Assembly (NCBI GenBank): GCA_036172665.1
Contig: JAYKNF010000013.1
Span: forward strand, 1,674,001-1,738,000
Length of the DNA: 64,000 bases
DNA from: Prosopocoilus inquinatus
Taxonomy: Eukaryota > Arthropoda > Insecta > Coleoptera > Lucanidae
Reading direction: 5' to 3'
Part shown: piece by piece, positions 1-9,151 of the stretch
Numbering within the stretch: the stretch's first letter is position 1
Layout: each line of letters opens with the position of its first letter
Notes under the pieces: generated by a model
The model's database searches: none
Told to the model about the DNA's origin: nothing
What the model saw: the letters and a program-made list of their open reading frames with translations, nothing else
Translations under genes and position numbers: made by a program

Positions 1-500
1 TTCCGCGAAATGCATTTTTGCTTAAAGAATAACTTTCTGCTTAAAAAATAACTCTTCATAACAATTCATTTATTTGTATGAATGATAAACTTGGCCACAG
101 CGCGACATCACTGAATAACCGATTCCTGACCGATTCCTATACTGCGATTTTTAAATTCGGAGGTCGGACAACGTTAAATAAATTCTAAACATTTACTTAT
201 GGAGTTAAATTTATTAATAACTTCCAGTTATCAGATATAACTGCCAAGTGATATTCAACTCTTTAAAATTATAGATCCGTTTCAGATTCAAAATAATTGA
301 TTAGGAATGAATTTAAATTTTTATATGTGTTGACTGACTGAAAAATGACCTCTGCCGGACGTCTGATGTCAACGTCTCCACAACGTCGCAATAATGTCGT
401 CTCCATGACGTCATTTTTTCAGCCTCTGACGTCTTGGACGAATAATAACCAAAAAACGACGTCTCCGACGTCACTCTAACGTCAGTGTGTTAGCTGGGGT
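1..500. other. Unassigned AT-rich sequence
   Basis: No coding region, RNA gene or element end was recognised here. The only structure is a cluster of GACGT/ACGTC words from about 345 to 487, listed separately. The stretch ends where a piggyBac-like reading frame begins. Confidence 0.5.
345..487. repeat. GACGT/ACGTC word cluster
   Basis: About ten copies of ACGTC or GACGT occur within roughly 140 bp, several as the full palindrome GACGTC or TGACGTCA. They are irregularly spaced, so this is not a simple tandem repeat. It directly precedes the piggyBac remnant and could be a degraded element terminus. The word resembles a CREB/ATF site, but nothing here shows regulatory use. Confidence 0.5.
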
Positions 501-711
501 GTTGTTACGGTAGCCTCGACTTCATATGGTATACAACCAATATCTAATGTAAAGCGCTATTCCCAATCAGAAAAAAAAGTCATTCAAGTACCAAGACCTG
601 ATCTAATTGGCCAATATAACAACTATATGGGAGGGACAGATCAAATGGATTGAAATTTAGGACGGTATAGAATTTCAATCTTGGTAAGAAATGGTGGTGG
701 TGTATATTCAC
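501..711 (+). pseudogene. piggyBac transposase fragment
   Basis: The frame from 501 resembles the late part of the piggyBac transposase (DDE_Tnp_1_7): [20 protein letters not shown], then [12 protein letters not shown], then GRYRISI and KKWWWCIF. MGG-D-MD and KKWWW are hallmarks of this family near the third catalytic aspartate and just beyond it. A TGA at 651-653 falls right after QMD, and a one-base shift follows before KKWWW at 686. Only about 70 of roughly 550 residues survive. After WWWCIF the same frame becomes hAT-like, so the fragment is fused to the next element without a gap. Confidence 0.75.
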
Positions 712-2221
712 TACAAAGAAGAGTTGTGTTGTCATTGTAAGATATTTTGATAAAAATATGCAAAAAGTCTCTAGCAGGCTGTATGACTTACTTGAAGTTT
801 TTAAAGACGGGGAAGTACATGCTACAGCAGACCATCTCTACAAGTTGGTAATGAATTCCTTTAGAGAAAGAAACTTTGATTTAAAAAACCTTATTGGTTT
901 TGGTGCAGATGGGTGCAACACTATGTTTGGTGAACATAACTCTTTCGTCAGCAGACTTAAAAGTGATTTTCCAGGAATTATCGCTACTAAATGTATTTGT
1001 CACTCACTGCATCTGTGTGCAAGTAGTGCATGTGAACAGCTTCCTAATGAATGTGAAAAGTTAGCAAGAAATATTTATAACTATTTTAAGGTAAGCAACT
1101 ACAAAGATTTTTATTAAAGCTAACTAATGTTAAGTATTATTACAATTACAGAACAGTTCAAATCGCCAAGCTGATTTTGAAGAGTTTCAAATGTATGCTG
1201 AAGTTGAAATTCACAAAATACTAAAACCCTCCCAAACCCGATGGCTTTCTATTGCTATGGTATCACAGAGAATTTTAGAACAATGGAATGCATTAAAACT
1301 CTACTTTACCGATAAGTGGCTTGCTGAAAGTAATGTGTCTAGTAAGGAAATCTATAACAGTTTAAACAACCAATTCATGGAATTATATTATTGTTTTTTG
1401 TCTTGGATATTGCCAAAAATTTCAAATATAAATCAGTATTTTCAAAGTGATAAAGTAGTTATTCTCAATCTACATAAAAGAATGCAAGAAGAATTCCAGG
1501 ATTTGTTGTTGGCTTATATGAGATATGATTATATTACCTCAAGAAAACTAAATGAAGTAAATCCAGCAAATGCTTCTTATTTCAAAAATAAAAAATACAT
1601 TAGCACAAAAATTGGAAAATCCTCTAATTAAGAATGATGTAGAAAAATTGAATTTGTTTCTTTCGAACTGTCAAAACTTTCTCTGTGTACTTTGTTGTGA
1701 GTTAAAAAAAAGGTATAATTTTGGAGATGACAACTATTTATCAAATTTAGATATCTTTTTGCCTAAAAATGTTGTATCACTGTCATTTCACGAAACTCAT
1801 CCTTCTCTAGTAGTATATTTTAAAAATTTTCCAAGACTTATTTCAGCTGAAAATCATCAAAAAATTGATGATGAATGGAGAAAACTTCCTCTGTATAATA
1901 ACTTGCCGAGTGTATCATTAGATATTGATGTTTTTTACTCTAAAGTATTAGACATAAAAAATGTATAAAGAATGTGAAAGACAGTTTAGCAAAGTGAATC
2001 TAATAAAAACCAAAGTGAGAAATCGTTTAAATATTCAAACATTGTCAGCCATTCTATTATCTAGTCAACATATCAAAAACAATGGTACCTGTGTAAAATT
2101 CCAACCTCCTGTTAAAATGATTCGAATGTGCAATTCAACCATGTACGATCATAAACATTCTACCTGTGTTAGAAATGAAAATTCAGATGCTGCTGACTGT
2201 TTGTTTGAAAATGTTTTATGA
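712..2221 (+). pseudogene. hAT-family transposase pseudogene (ZBED/SCAND3-like)
   Basis: hAT-type DDE transposase, which moves DNA by cut-and-paste. The frame runs through 758-1090, where FGADGCNTMFG holds the second catalytic aspartate and KCICHSLHLC is typical of this hAT group. It then crosses a 61-bp GT-AG intron at 1091-1151 (AAG/GTAAGC to TTACAG) in phase 0, and continues in frame into 1152-1631. Frameshifts near 1590 and near 1955 (an A run) separate the next pieces. The last piece carries ECERQFSKVNLIKTKVRNRL, the C-terminal hAT dimerisation region with the ERxFS-type motif. The N-terminal BED finger and first catalytic aspartate are missing. A related but distinct copy lies at 54898-57021 on the minus strand. 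Confidence 0.82.
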
Positions 2222-3837
2222 ATAATACGTAAACTGTTTTTTAGAGACTAGTGTTACTGGTTAGAACATTAGAACTAGGGTTTAAAATGTAAAATATATT
2301 TTGTAAGAAAAGAACGAAAAAATAACATGAATAATGAAATTATTTAAATAAAAAGTACCTACTTATAAATACAGTAATGCGTGTTTATTCTACTACTACA
2401 AAATTTACTTTAAATTTGTTGAATAGCAAGTTTGAAAAATAAGCTTAAAGTAATTAATACGATAATTTTGCCTCAAACACGATATTTTCTCTACAATTGG
2501 TACGATAAATTGGTGTAAGAAGGTTGGCAACACTGATTAGTTCAGTAGGAGCATACATTTAGTTGAGGAATAGCATCATCTGTCAGTGTGCTTTGAATGA
2601 TTTCATTTCCACTGACTTAACGATTTTTTACAATTTTTCTTGAAAATGTATCAAGCACACAAAATGTTGCTTTAATATTGTGACACCTGCATTTTGATTC
2701 ATTCTTGAAGCCTTACCAAAATCTATTATTAACAATATTTCATAATTAATGGTATGAATCGTAAGTCTACATCTGTAACCCAAATTGGTTTGACAGCAGT
2801 TTATTCTGGTTAACTAAAAATTTAATGATGCTTTAAATATCTACTAATGTTTTTGATTCACTGGCATTGAATCAACGCACAACGAGTATCTTCATCTTGT
2901 GTTATTACAAGATGCAAACACTCTGACTGCAACCAGTACAAATGAATCAAAGACGCTATTTGCTTCACTGTTCTTTGTCAATTTCTTCGAGATTAATAAA
3001 TCATTTTATTTTCTGAAAGAGCCAGAGTGAAACGTAGATAAACTTTCATTACGTTGGTCATCATCATCAGTTTTTTCAAACTTGTGATGCAAATGAAGAC
3101 AAGTGCTACTCTTACGGTAATCTTGGAATAAGGGATGTAATCAGATTAAACAATATTTTTATTAACTTAGAAATAATATAAAGAAGGTTATGAGCCTCTC
3201 ACATAACACTTGATATTTTCAGCTTCGATGGAATTAAATTGCAAGGTCATCAAACTTGAAGGAAACAAGCTGCAGTAACGTTTAGGTGTTTTAACTTTAT
3301 GCACTCTTGGTGTCACTTGGATGTAGAACTGATGTTACTAGATAGGTACTTTTGTGAGTTTATATCCACTCGTTATATTGAGTACATTTTAATCAGTACA
3401 TCGGTCAGTTTAATGCCAGATGGATTGGTGGATATTCTAGGTTAGATAGCAATCTTACGATGAGTTCATGTTTATGTTAAAATCTCCTTGCTTCAATACA
3501 AATTAACTCTGAGAAGTCTTTCTATTTTGACTGCAATGTAACTAAATTAGGAAACGAATTAAATTATTCGCCAATACATACCCTCTTTAAATTAAAATTT
3601 CTACGCCTGACAACTTCGCTTTAAATTCATAGTTAAAATTTAAAATGGAGTATTTAACCTCAAACTAGTTGTTGCGTACTGACCTCTGTTAATCTCTGCC
3701 TATGTGTTTTGTGTTTACCACAAGAGCCCAACAAGAACCGGCTGCGGAATTTGATAAAAATGACAGTCCGCGATACGGTTCTGCCATCTAGCGAATTTTT
3801 ATAAACTACTCAACTTGCTCAAAATTTTAAACTGAAA
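2222..3837. other. Unassigned intergenic sequence
   Basis: About 1.6 kb of AT-rich DNA with no long open frame, no recognised protein remnant on either strand and no clear terminal repeat. The last 150 bases probably include the 5' end of the following mariner-type element, but no matching terminal inverted repeat was found. Confidence 0.45.
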
Positions 3838-4666
3838 ATGGCGGCGAGTGAGCGTACCAGTGTTCTCTATATCGTGAACTTACCAAATCATATTACAATT
3901 AATACGTTAAAAAACATTATCCAAAAGTTCGACGAAACTGGTTCTGTAGCTAGAAGGAAGAAAAAAAAAAGCAATACAATGACGATGATACGGTAACTCT
4001 GCTAGCTATGGGGATCAGTTTATGCAATTCCAAAATTGTCTTTGCGTAAAAGAGTTGCAGACCTTGGCGCCAACAAAAGATTGTTACAAAAAACTTTCAA
4101 GGAAAATAAGATACGTCCATACAAACCTAAATTTATTCATACTTTGGATCCTCAAGGCAATACATTTAAATTAGAATTTTGTTTGTGGGTTGCTGGTTTG
4201 GTGGAGAAAATGTTATGGAAAATCTATTTTTTTTATCATAAAATTTTATTTTCGGATGAAGCCAGCTTTTCTACAAATGGGACATTTCTACAAAATTGCA
4301 GGTATTAGTCAGAAGAAAATCCAAATTTTAGAATAAAAATAAATAATCAAAGATATAACAAAATAAATTTCTTGTGTGGGATTTTGGTAGACAAAATTAT
4401 TGGCCCCTACTTTTTCGAAGAAAATTTGAATCAATCCAATTATTTGCATGTTAGAAAATTTCTTTTTTACCGTCTTTGGCGGATGTAAATTTGGAAAACA
4501 TTTACTTTCAACAGGATGGATGTCACATTTACATGACAAATTGAATTTCCATGGAAGTTGGACCGGACGTTTTGAACCAATTTGGTCGGCTCGCCCACCT
4601 GAATTAACACCCATGGACTACTACTTTTGGGGATATATGAAACAAAAAATGTATGAAAATAAATAA
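3838..4666 (+). pseudogene. Tc1/mariner-type (Tc3-like) transposase pseudogene
   Basis: The ATG at 3838 opens an N-terminal helix-turn-helix region in which INTLKNIIQKFDETGSVARR matches the DNA-binding domain of the DUF4817/Tc3-like group. Later pieces give ENKIRPYKPKFIHTL, KILFSDEASFSTNG (first catalytic Asp), CGILVDKIIGPYFFEENLN, and finally RPPELTPMDYYFWGYMKQKM, equivalent to the family's PPRSPDLTPLDFFLWGYLK. There is a stop at about 4006 in the first frame, an in-frame TAG at 4306-4308, and shifts near 4450 and 4530. The middle Asp region survives only in another frame. This is an old, inactive copy. Confidence 0.75.
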
Positions 4667-4904
4667 CTTTGGTACAAATTTAGAAATTTTAAAAGAAAAA
4701 AATACGAAGGTAATGAAATAGAAATTGGAATGCTAAGAAACATGTATAAGAAAAATTGGACACAGGGTAGAGAAGTGCGTAGAGGTGGGTGGGGATTACA
4801 TAGAATAATTATTTTCCTATATTTATAACTAATAAAAATTTTTTTTAGGTTAAAAAACTTCCCACAATCAAGAGAACGGAAATGGAAGCTACCTAAAAAA
4901 AATA

Positions 4905-5170
4905 CAAACGCCACGGTGAACCCCCCTTTACAAAAGAGGAGCTCAAGAGAGCGGCAGATAGGAGAGATCAAGACGGGGAAAGCTCCCGGTCCGGATTGCA
5001 TACCGTCCGAGGTAGTGAAAATTACCATTAAGGCAAATCCGTCCATCTATCTGAAAGTATACACGAATGCTGGAAGAAAGGTGAGTTCCCAAAAATTTGG
5101 AAAGTAGCCCAGGGTAGTATTGGTGTGAGAAGCCAAGAAAAGAAGGGAGCGAGGAGACCGACATATAGAC
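4905..5170 (+). pseudogene. R1-like non-LTR reverse transcriptase fragment
   Basis: Two frames give the start of a non-LTR reverse transcriptase: FTKEELKRAADR, then IKTGKAPGPDCIPSEVVKI, then after a shift KGEFPKIWKVA and a worn piece ending in YRP. The K-TGKAPGPD-IP-E and FP-WK-A blocks are characteristic of R1/I-clade LINEs and lie just upstream of RT motif 1. About 85 residues remain. The fragment stops where a GC-rich tandem repeat begins at about 5171. Confidence 0.72.
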
Positions 5171-5415
5171 CGTCTTGGGTGGCGGGAGCGAGCGAGCGCG
5201 GGGTCTCGGACGGCGGGAGCAAGCAAGCGCGGGGGTTCTTGAGCGGCAGGAGCAAGCAAGCGCGGGTGGCCTGAGCGGCGGGAGCAAGCAAACGCGGGTG
5301 GTCTGAGCGGCCGGAGCCATGATAGCTGGGGGTGGGTTGACATTTGAAGCAGAGGCTTGGCTTGGCTTGGCTTCGGTTGGCTTGGCTTGGGTCGGGTAGA
5401 GGCGTGTCGGGACAA
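5171..5415. repeat. GC-rich minisatellite and (GGCTT)n tract
   Basis: At least four imperfect copies of a unit of about 35 bp built on GGCGGGAGCAAGCAAGCGCG span 5178-5310. A GGCTTGGCTTGGCTT simple repeat follows at about 5352-5392. The high GC content contrasts sharply with the AT-rich surroundings. It directly abuts the truncated LINE RT fragment. Proline/alanine-rich frames on the minus strand here are translations of the repeat and not genes. Confidence 0.7.
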
Positions 5416-6190
5416 CTCCGCCTGCGGCGGTGTGTTGGTGCCACTGCGTTGCGTTCGCGCAGTAGGGGTGCCGGGATGTCGCCGTTGCCGGTCCACAGCC
5501 CGGATAAAGGAGGATGGACACTAAGAACCACGCTAGTGAGCGGGAGCGGCGCCCCGGGGTGCCCAGCTGGGTGCATGCCATTCTTCAACTTGTCTAAAAA
5601 GGTATGTGCCCCTTCACTTTCAACTTTCCTGTACTATACTATAACTGATTTCAACCGTCGAAAAGTAATGTTTTCTAAATAGAACACCCAGTATTTTTTT
5701 ATACCATGAGAATCAGAATTAAATGTTCTTTCGAATTCTATTAGCATTCCCTATACCCATCTCTTACCTTTCTTTTTCTATTCATGATTTTCTCTTTGAC
5801 ACATTAATTTTTTCACTTTTCACTATTATTCCTGAATAGTGTGCTATGAAAATTTAACACACTGAGGTTTTTTAAGTTAATTTCTGACTGTAATTTCAAT
5901 TTTATTTTAAAAACCGACAAATAATACACATCTAAGTAGTATAGCTAGCGAGATCCTAGACCACTTTGACCTTGAAAAAAATTGCGGATGGCATGTGTCC
6001 ACCCGAAGTGACCATCGTTGAAGGTCCTCCCCTAAGTTAGGGGAGTGGTTTAAGAAGAGAAGAAGTTACCCCTTTAGTTCTTGAGCCGAAGAGGCCGTTG
6101 CAGAAAAATCTTTACTTCTTGCAGCTCTGAAGAATGTTGGCAATGACGTCATAATACCAGAAGAGGTCGTTGAGAAAAGAAATAAGTCTA
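5416..6190. other. Unassigned sequence with a local duplication
   Basis: GC-rich sequence to about 5590, which may be untranslated sequence of the preceding LINE family, then AT-rich sequence. Around 6070 and 6195 the segment CCCC-TTTAGTTCTTGA recurs, each time followed by a GAAG-rich stretch. No gene was recognised. Confidence 0.4.
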
Positions 6191-6198
6191 ACCCCCGT

Positions 6199-6516
6199 TT
6201 AGTTCTTGAAGAAGGGTTGTAATTTTATCCGGCGTGTTCGTTCAGTATAACGAGTCAATGAACTTTTGAAAAATGTTCCTAAGAGGAATTTGATATCTGT
6301 TAGTGGGTGAATAATCTGACGTATCAAATTTTGAAATGTTCTCTTTAATGTGTTCGTAAATATCTTCCACGAAAAAATGATAAATTGAAGAATCTGTATC
6401 TGTATAAAGTAATTTAGCTTTGTCTTTAAATTTATTCTTGATATAATTGTAATGAAAATCATACAAAAATATTTTAGAAAGATCTAGTATAGTAAAACCG
6501 ATATGCCTTAAAAAAT
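6199..6516 (-). pseudogene. Polinton/Maverick-type DNA polymerase B fragment
   Basis: Reading down from 6516, the frame gives [20 protein letters not shown], then [15 protein letters not shown], then [14 protein letters not shown] is motif C of family B polymerases with both metal-binding aspartates, and the flanking context is typical of the protein-primed polymerases of Polintons and related virus-like elements. About 85 residues remain of an enzyme normally longer than 1,000. The match is lost at about 6280 and the frame ends in stops near 6242. No other Polinton gene or terminal repeat was found. The upstream edge at 6517 is the start of the tandem array. Confidence 0.78.
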
Positions 6517-7374
6517 TTTCAGATAGTCGCCAACCTAAGCAGGGCCAACCCAGATGACAAAAAAATAAATTTAAGAGAAGAAAATGCGGAAAATGAGAGA
6601 TAAAAATTAAAAGGTGGAAAAAACTGAAGAAATTATAGAAAAAAGAGAAAAATATTAAAAATTACGGGAAAAAATTGAAAAAAAAATCGAAAACAATTTT
6701 AAAAAATTCTAAAAATTAGGGAAACAGTTCAAGGTCAACCCAACCGACGCCAACCCAAGCACGGCCAACCCAGATGGCAACAAATTTTTTTTTTTAATTA
6801 AGGGAACAGAGAAACTGAAAAAATTATAGAAAAAAGAGAAAAATATTGAAAATTACGGGCAAAAATTGAAAAAAATTAGAAAAATTCTAAAAATTGAGAA
6901 AGCCGATTATTGAAGTTTTACAACTTTTTTAAAACATTTTTCCTCACTTTCTCTTACATATTCCTTCACTCTTTTTTGAAAATTCAACCCAAACGGCGCC
7001 AACCTAAGCGAGGCCAACCCAGATGACAGAAATTTTTTTTTTTAATTAAGGGAACGAAAAAATGTAAAGAATTAGGGAAAAATGTAGTAAATATCGAGAA
7101 AAAATTGAAAAAATCGAAAAAAAAATGGAAAAAAATTCTAAAAATTAAGGAAACCGGTTTCTTCAGTTTTCCAATAATTTTTCTCACTTTTTCTTAAACC
7201 TTCCTTCACCTTTTTCTGAAAGTTGCTCAAGGTTAACCCAAACGGCGCCAACCCAAGCGAGGTCAACCCAGGTGACAGAAAAAATTGAAAAATTGAAAAG
7301 AATCGAGAAAAATTTGAAAAAATTCCGAAAATTAGAAAAATCAATTTTTAAAATTTTCCAACATTCTTCCAAGT
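6517..7374. repeat. Tandem array, first block (units of about 145 and 255 bp)
   Basis: Repeats of one core: GTTCAAGGTCAACCCAACC, then GACGCCAACCCAAGCGAGG, then CCAACCCAGATGGCAA, a poly-A/T stretch, TTAAGGGAACG, TTAGGGAAAAATATT, and ATTCTAAAAATTAGGGAAAC. Some units add about 105 bp of pyrimidine-rich sequence (TTTTCCAAC, then CTTTTTCTTAAACTTTCCTTCAC), which explains the two unit lengths. Small open frames here are repeat translations. The same array resumes at 11890 and ends at 18517. Confidence 0.85.
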
Positions 7375-7530
7375 CCCTAGCTGCCGCGAGTCCCCAAAGG
7401 CGAGCGGCCCAAACAGCGCGCAGCGCTTTCTTCACCTCTTCCGTCCAAACGAAGTCTCCGTCCATACAAAGCCTCTGTCCACACAAGCTTCTTGTTCATA
7501 CCCACAAGTGGGTATGAACCCACTTGTTAT
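7375..7530 (+). repeat. Array-flanking module with conserved terminal hairpin, copy 1
   Basis: A segment of about 150 bp starting CCTAGCTGCCGCGAG that recurs at 22829-22996 with about 90% identity. Both copies follow the same T-rich/tandem sequence. It ends in a perfect 10-bp stem, ACAAGTGGGT (7504-7513) and ACCCACTTGT (7518-7527), with loop ATGA. The second copy pairs C-G where this one pairs T-A at the loop-closing base pair. A Helentron-like 3' end is one explanation, as those elements carry a 3' hairpin and internal tandem repeats. Confidence 0.65.
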
Positions 7531-8040
7531 ATATAAGAAAAGAATCTCGGAAAAGTGTACTTAAGGGGTTCCTATGGCGGTCGCGTCGAACGTAAACCCG
7601 GGTTGTCGCCTATCAAACGAAAGGTCTCGCCGAGCGGCGACGGAAAATCGCGTCGGCTCGAATTTTCGATCGAAAATGGGGGCGCCATGATCGAAATCGA
7701 TAATGTCGCGCCTGAAACGAAAGGTCTAAATCGATCGCGTCGAATTCTTCTTTCCGACGTAGAAGAAAGTGGCTTTTTTGCGAACGTAACGTTTACCACA
7801 TGGCGAGAGATATACGGGATGATATCGAAAATGTGACACGAACGCGTGTGTGTGTAACAGTGAAAAAGTGTTTCCGCTTAAAAGAAGTAAGTGTTAAAAA
7901 CAACTGGAAACCTCCAAATTCCACTTCTCCGATGTTACTGCTGCGGTAATCGGAAAAAAAGGTTATAAGACGATCGCGGCGGCGTCGTTTTGCCGGTGAA
8001 ATTCTTCACGATTTGCATTGTGCCGTCGCGTGTACGGTCG
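7531..8040. other. GC/CpG-rich unassigned segment
   Basis: Sequence much richer in CpG than its surroundings. It contains two copies of ACGAAAGGTCT (about 7619 and 7718) and TCGAAAATGGGGGCGCCATG. A 93-residue open frame at 7555-7836 on the plus strand matches no family I know and has no supporting feature. The segment leads directly into the dispersed GC-rich repeat at 8041 and may be its upstream part. Confidence 0.35.
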
Positions 8041-8583
8041 ACCGAACGCGTCGGGGGAGGGGGGGGGGGTGCTGCCTGTCGACAGTGATCTAACCTGAAA
8101 GCGACGCGCGCGATCTCTTTCGCGTGTGTCGTGTTACGCCGGCGGAGGGAGTACGTGCGCCGCCGGTCGAACGTAACGTAACCTAACCTAACCTAAAGCT
8201 GCCGACGCGATCTCTTTCGCCGCGCGGACGCGTTCGAACATAATTTCGACCGTACATATTACGTAAATAGATGAATAAAGGAGGAGACTTTGAATGTTCG
8301 TTTGTGATTAAAAAAGGTGCGAGCGCGGGAAGGTCGATTCGTTCGCTCTCCGGCCGGCAATTAAAGCGGGAAATTCTGCTGTCTGATGATAGTTGTTGGA
8401 GCGGATTGCAGCGTTTGGCGATTTGGCGGTTTGGCGTTTCGTCGCGGGTACACTCCCATACTACACTCCGAAATAGAATTTGAACGCGCCAAATTGAAAT
8501 GATCGTATACTACTTGGAATATGAATGTGAAATGTACCATGGCAATTTGATAAATAAATTTCTTCTTATTATTATTTAATATA
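8041..8583 (+). repeat. GC-rich dispersed repeat, copy 1
   Basis: Begins near GGGTGCTGCCTGTCGACAGT after a run of eleven Gs and ends in an AT-rich tail (ATTATTATTTAATATAATAAAA). It is highly similar to 13642-14220. It contains (CCTAA)3 at 8182-8196, the insect telomere repeat on the opposite strand. No credible protein: the frame at 8271-8483 is also present in copy 2 but with an indel. The strand is assigned from the tail and is uncertain. It may be a noncoding retroposon or part of a larger noncoding element. Confidence 0.65.
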
Positions 8584-9151
8584 ATAAAATTAAAGCGGGA
8601 AAGTAGCGGCCTGTAGTCGGAGCGGATTGAGACGACGCACAGTAGTCCAAAGTTTAATTCTAGCTGGACAAAATTCCAAAATCAGTATGTCTCAGAACAA
8701 TCTTAATGATACAAAAGTACTTCTTAATGACCATTTCATTAGAAATTGTTATTAAATTTCCCCTTAAGTCTTATCTCTCTACCTGCAGTGGGCAGAAAAG
8801 GCCTTTGATGGGACCACTGATTTCAGTATTGTAACCGTGCGCGTTGCGAACGCTCATTATTTTAATAAACAATAACAGTGTTATTTAAATTCTGTGCCTT
8901 GAAAATATTATTTATAGGTAAGTACTATATTGTCATATAAATTATAACCAATGCAGAACATAGAAAAGAATGCAATTCGAATTTAAATAGAATTACCAAA
9001 ACTAACACATATTTACTCAAGCTTACAAAAAATTCTCCGCTATTCTCCGTAGTGCAAATTTAATCAATGTGTGAAATACATCAATTGGCATATATCCTAA
9101 ACAATGTAGCTGCATATCTTCGCAACTTTATGATTTATTTAAATTTCAGTA

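Noticed and set aside
4943..5588. Several minus-strand open frames of 149-212 codons rich in Pro, Ala and Arg
   Set aside because: They are translations of the GC-rich minisatellite and (GGCTT)n tract in successive frames, with no domain and no conservation signal.
7555..7836. 93-codon open frame as a gene
   Set aside because: No homology recognised and an overlapping frame of similar length on the other strand. It probably reflects low stop frequency in CpG-rich DNA.
8385..8410. CTGATGA as another hammerhead core
   Set aside because: No GAAA follows a closable stem II, and no cleavage triplet lies in position.
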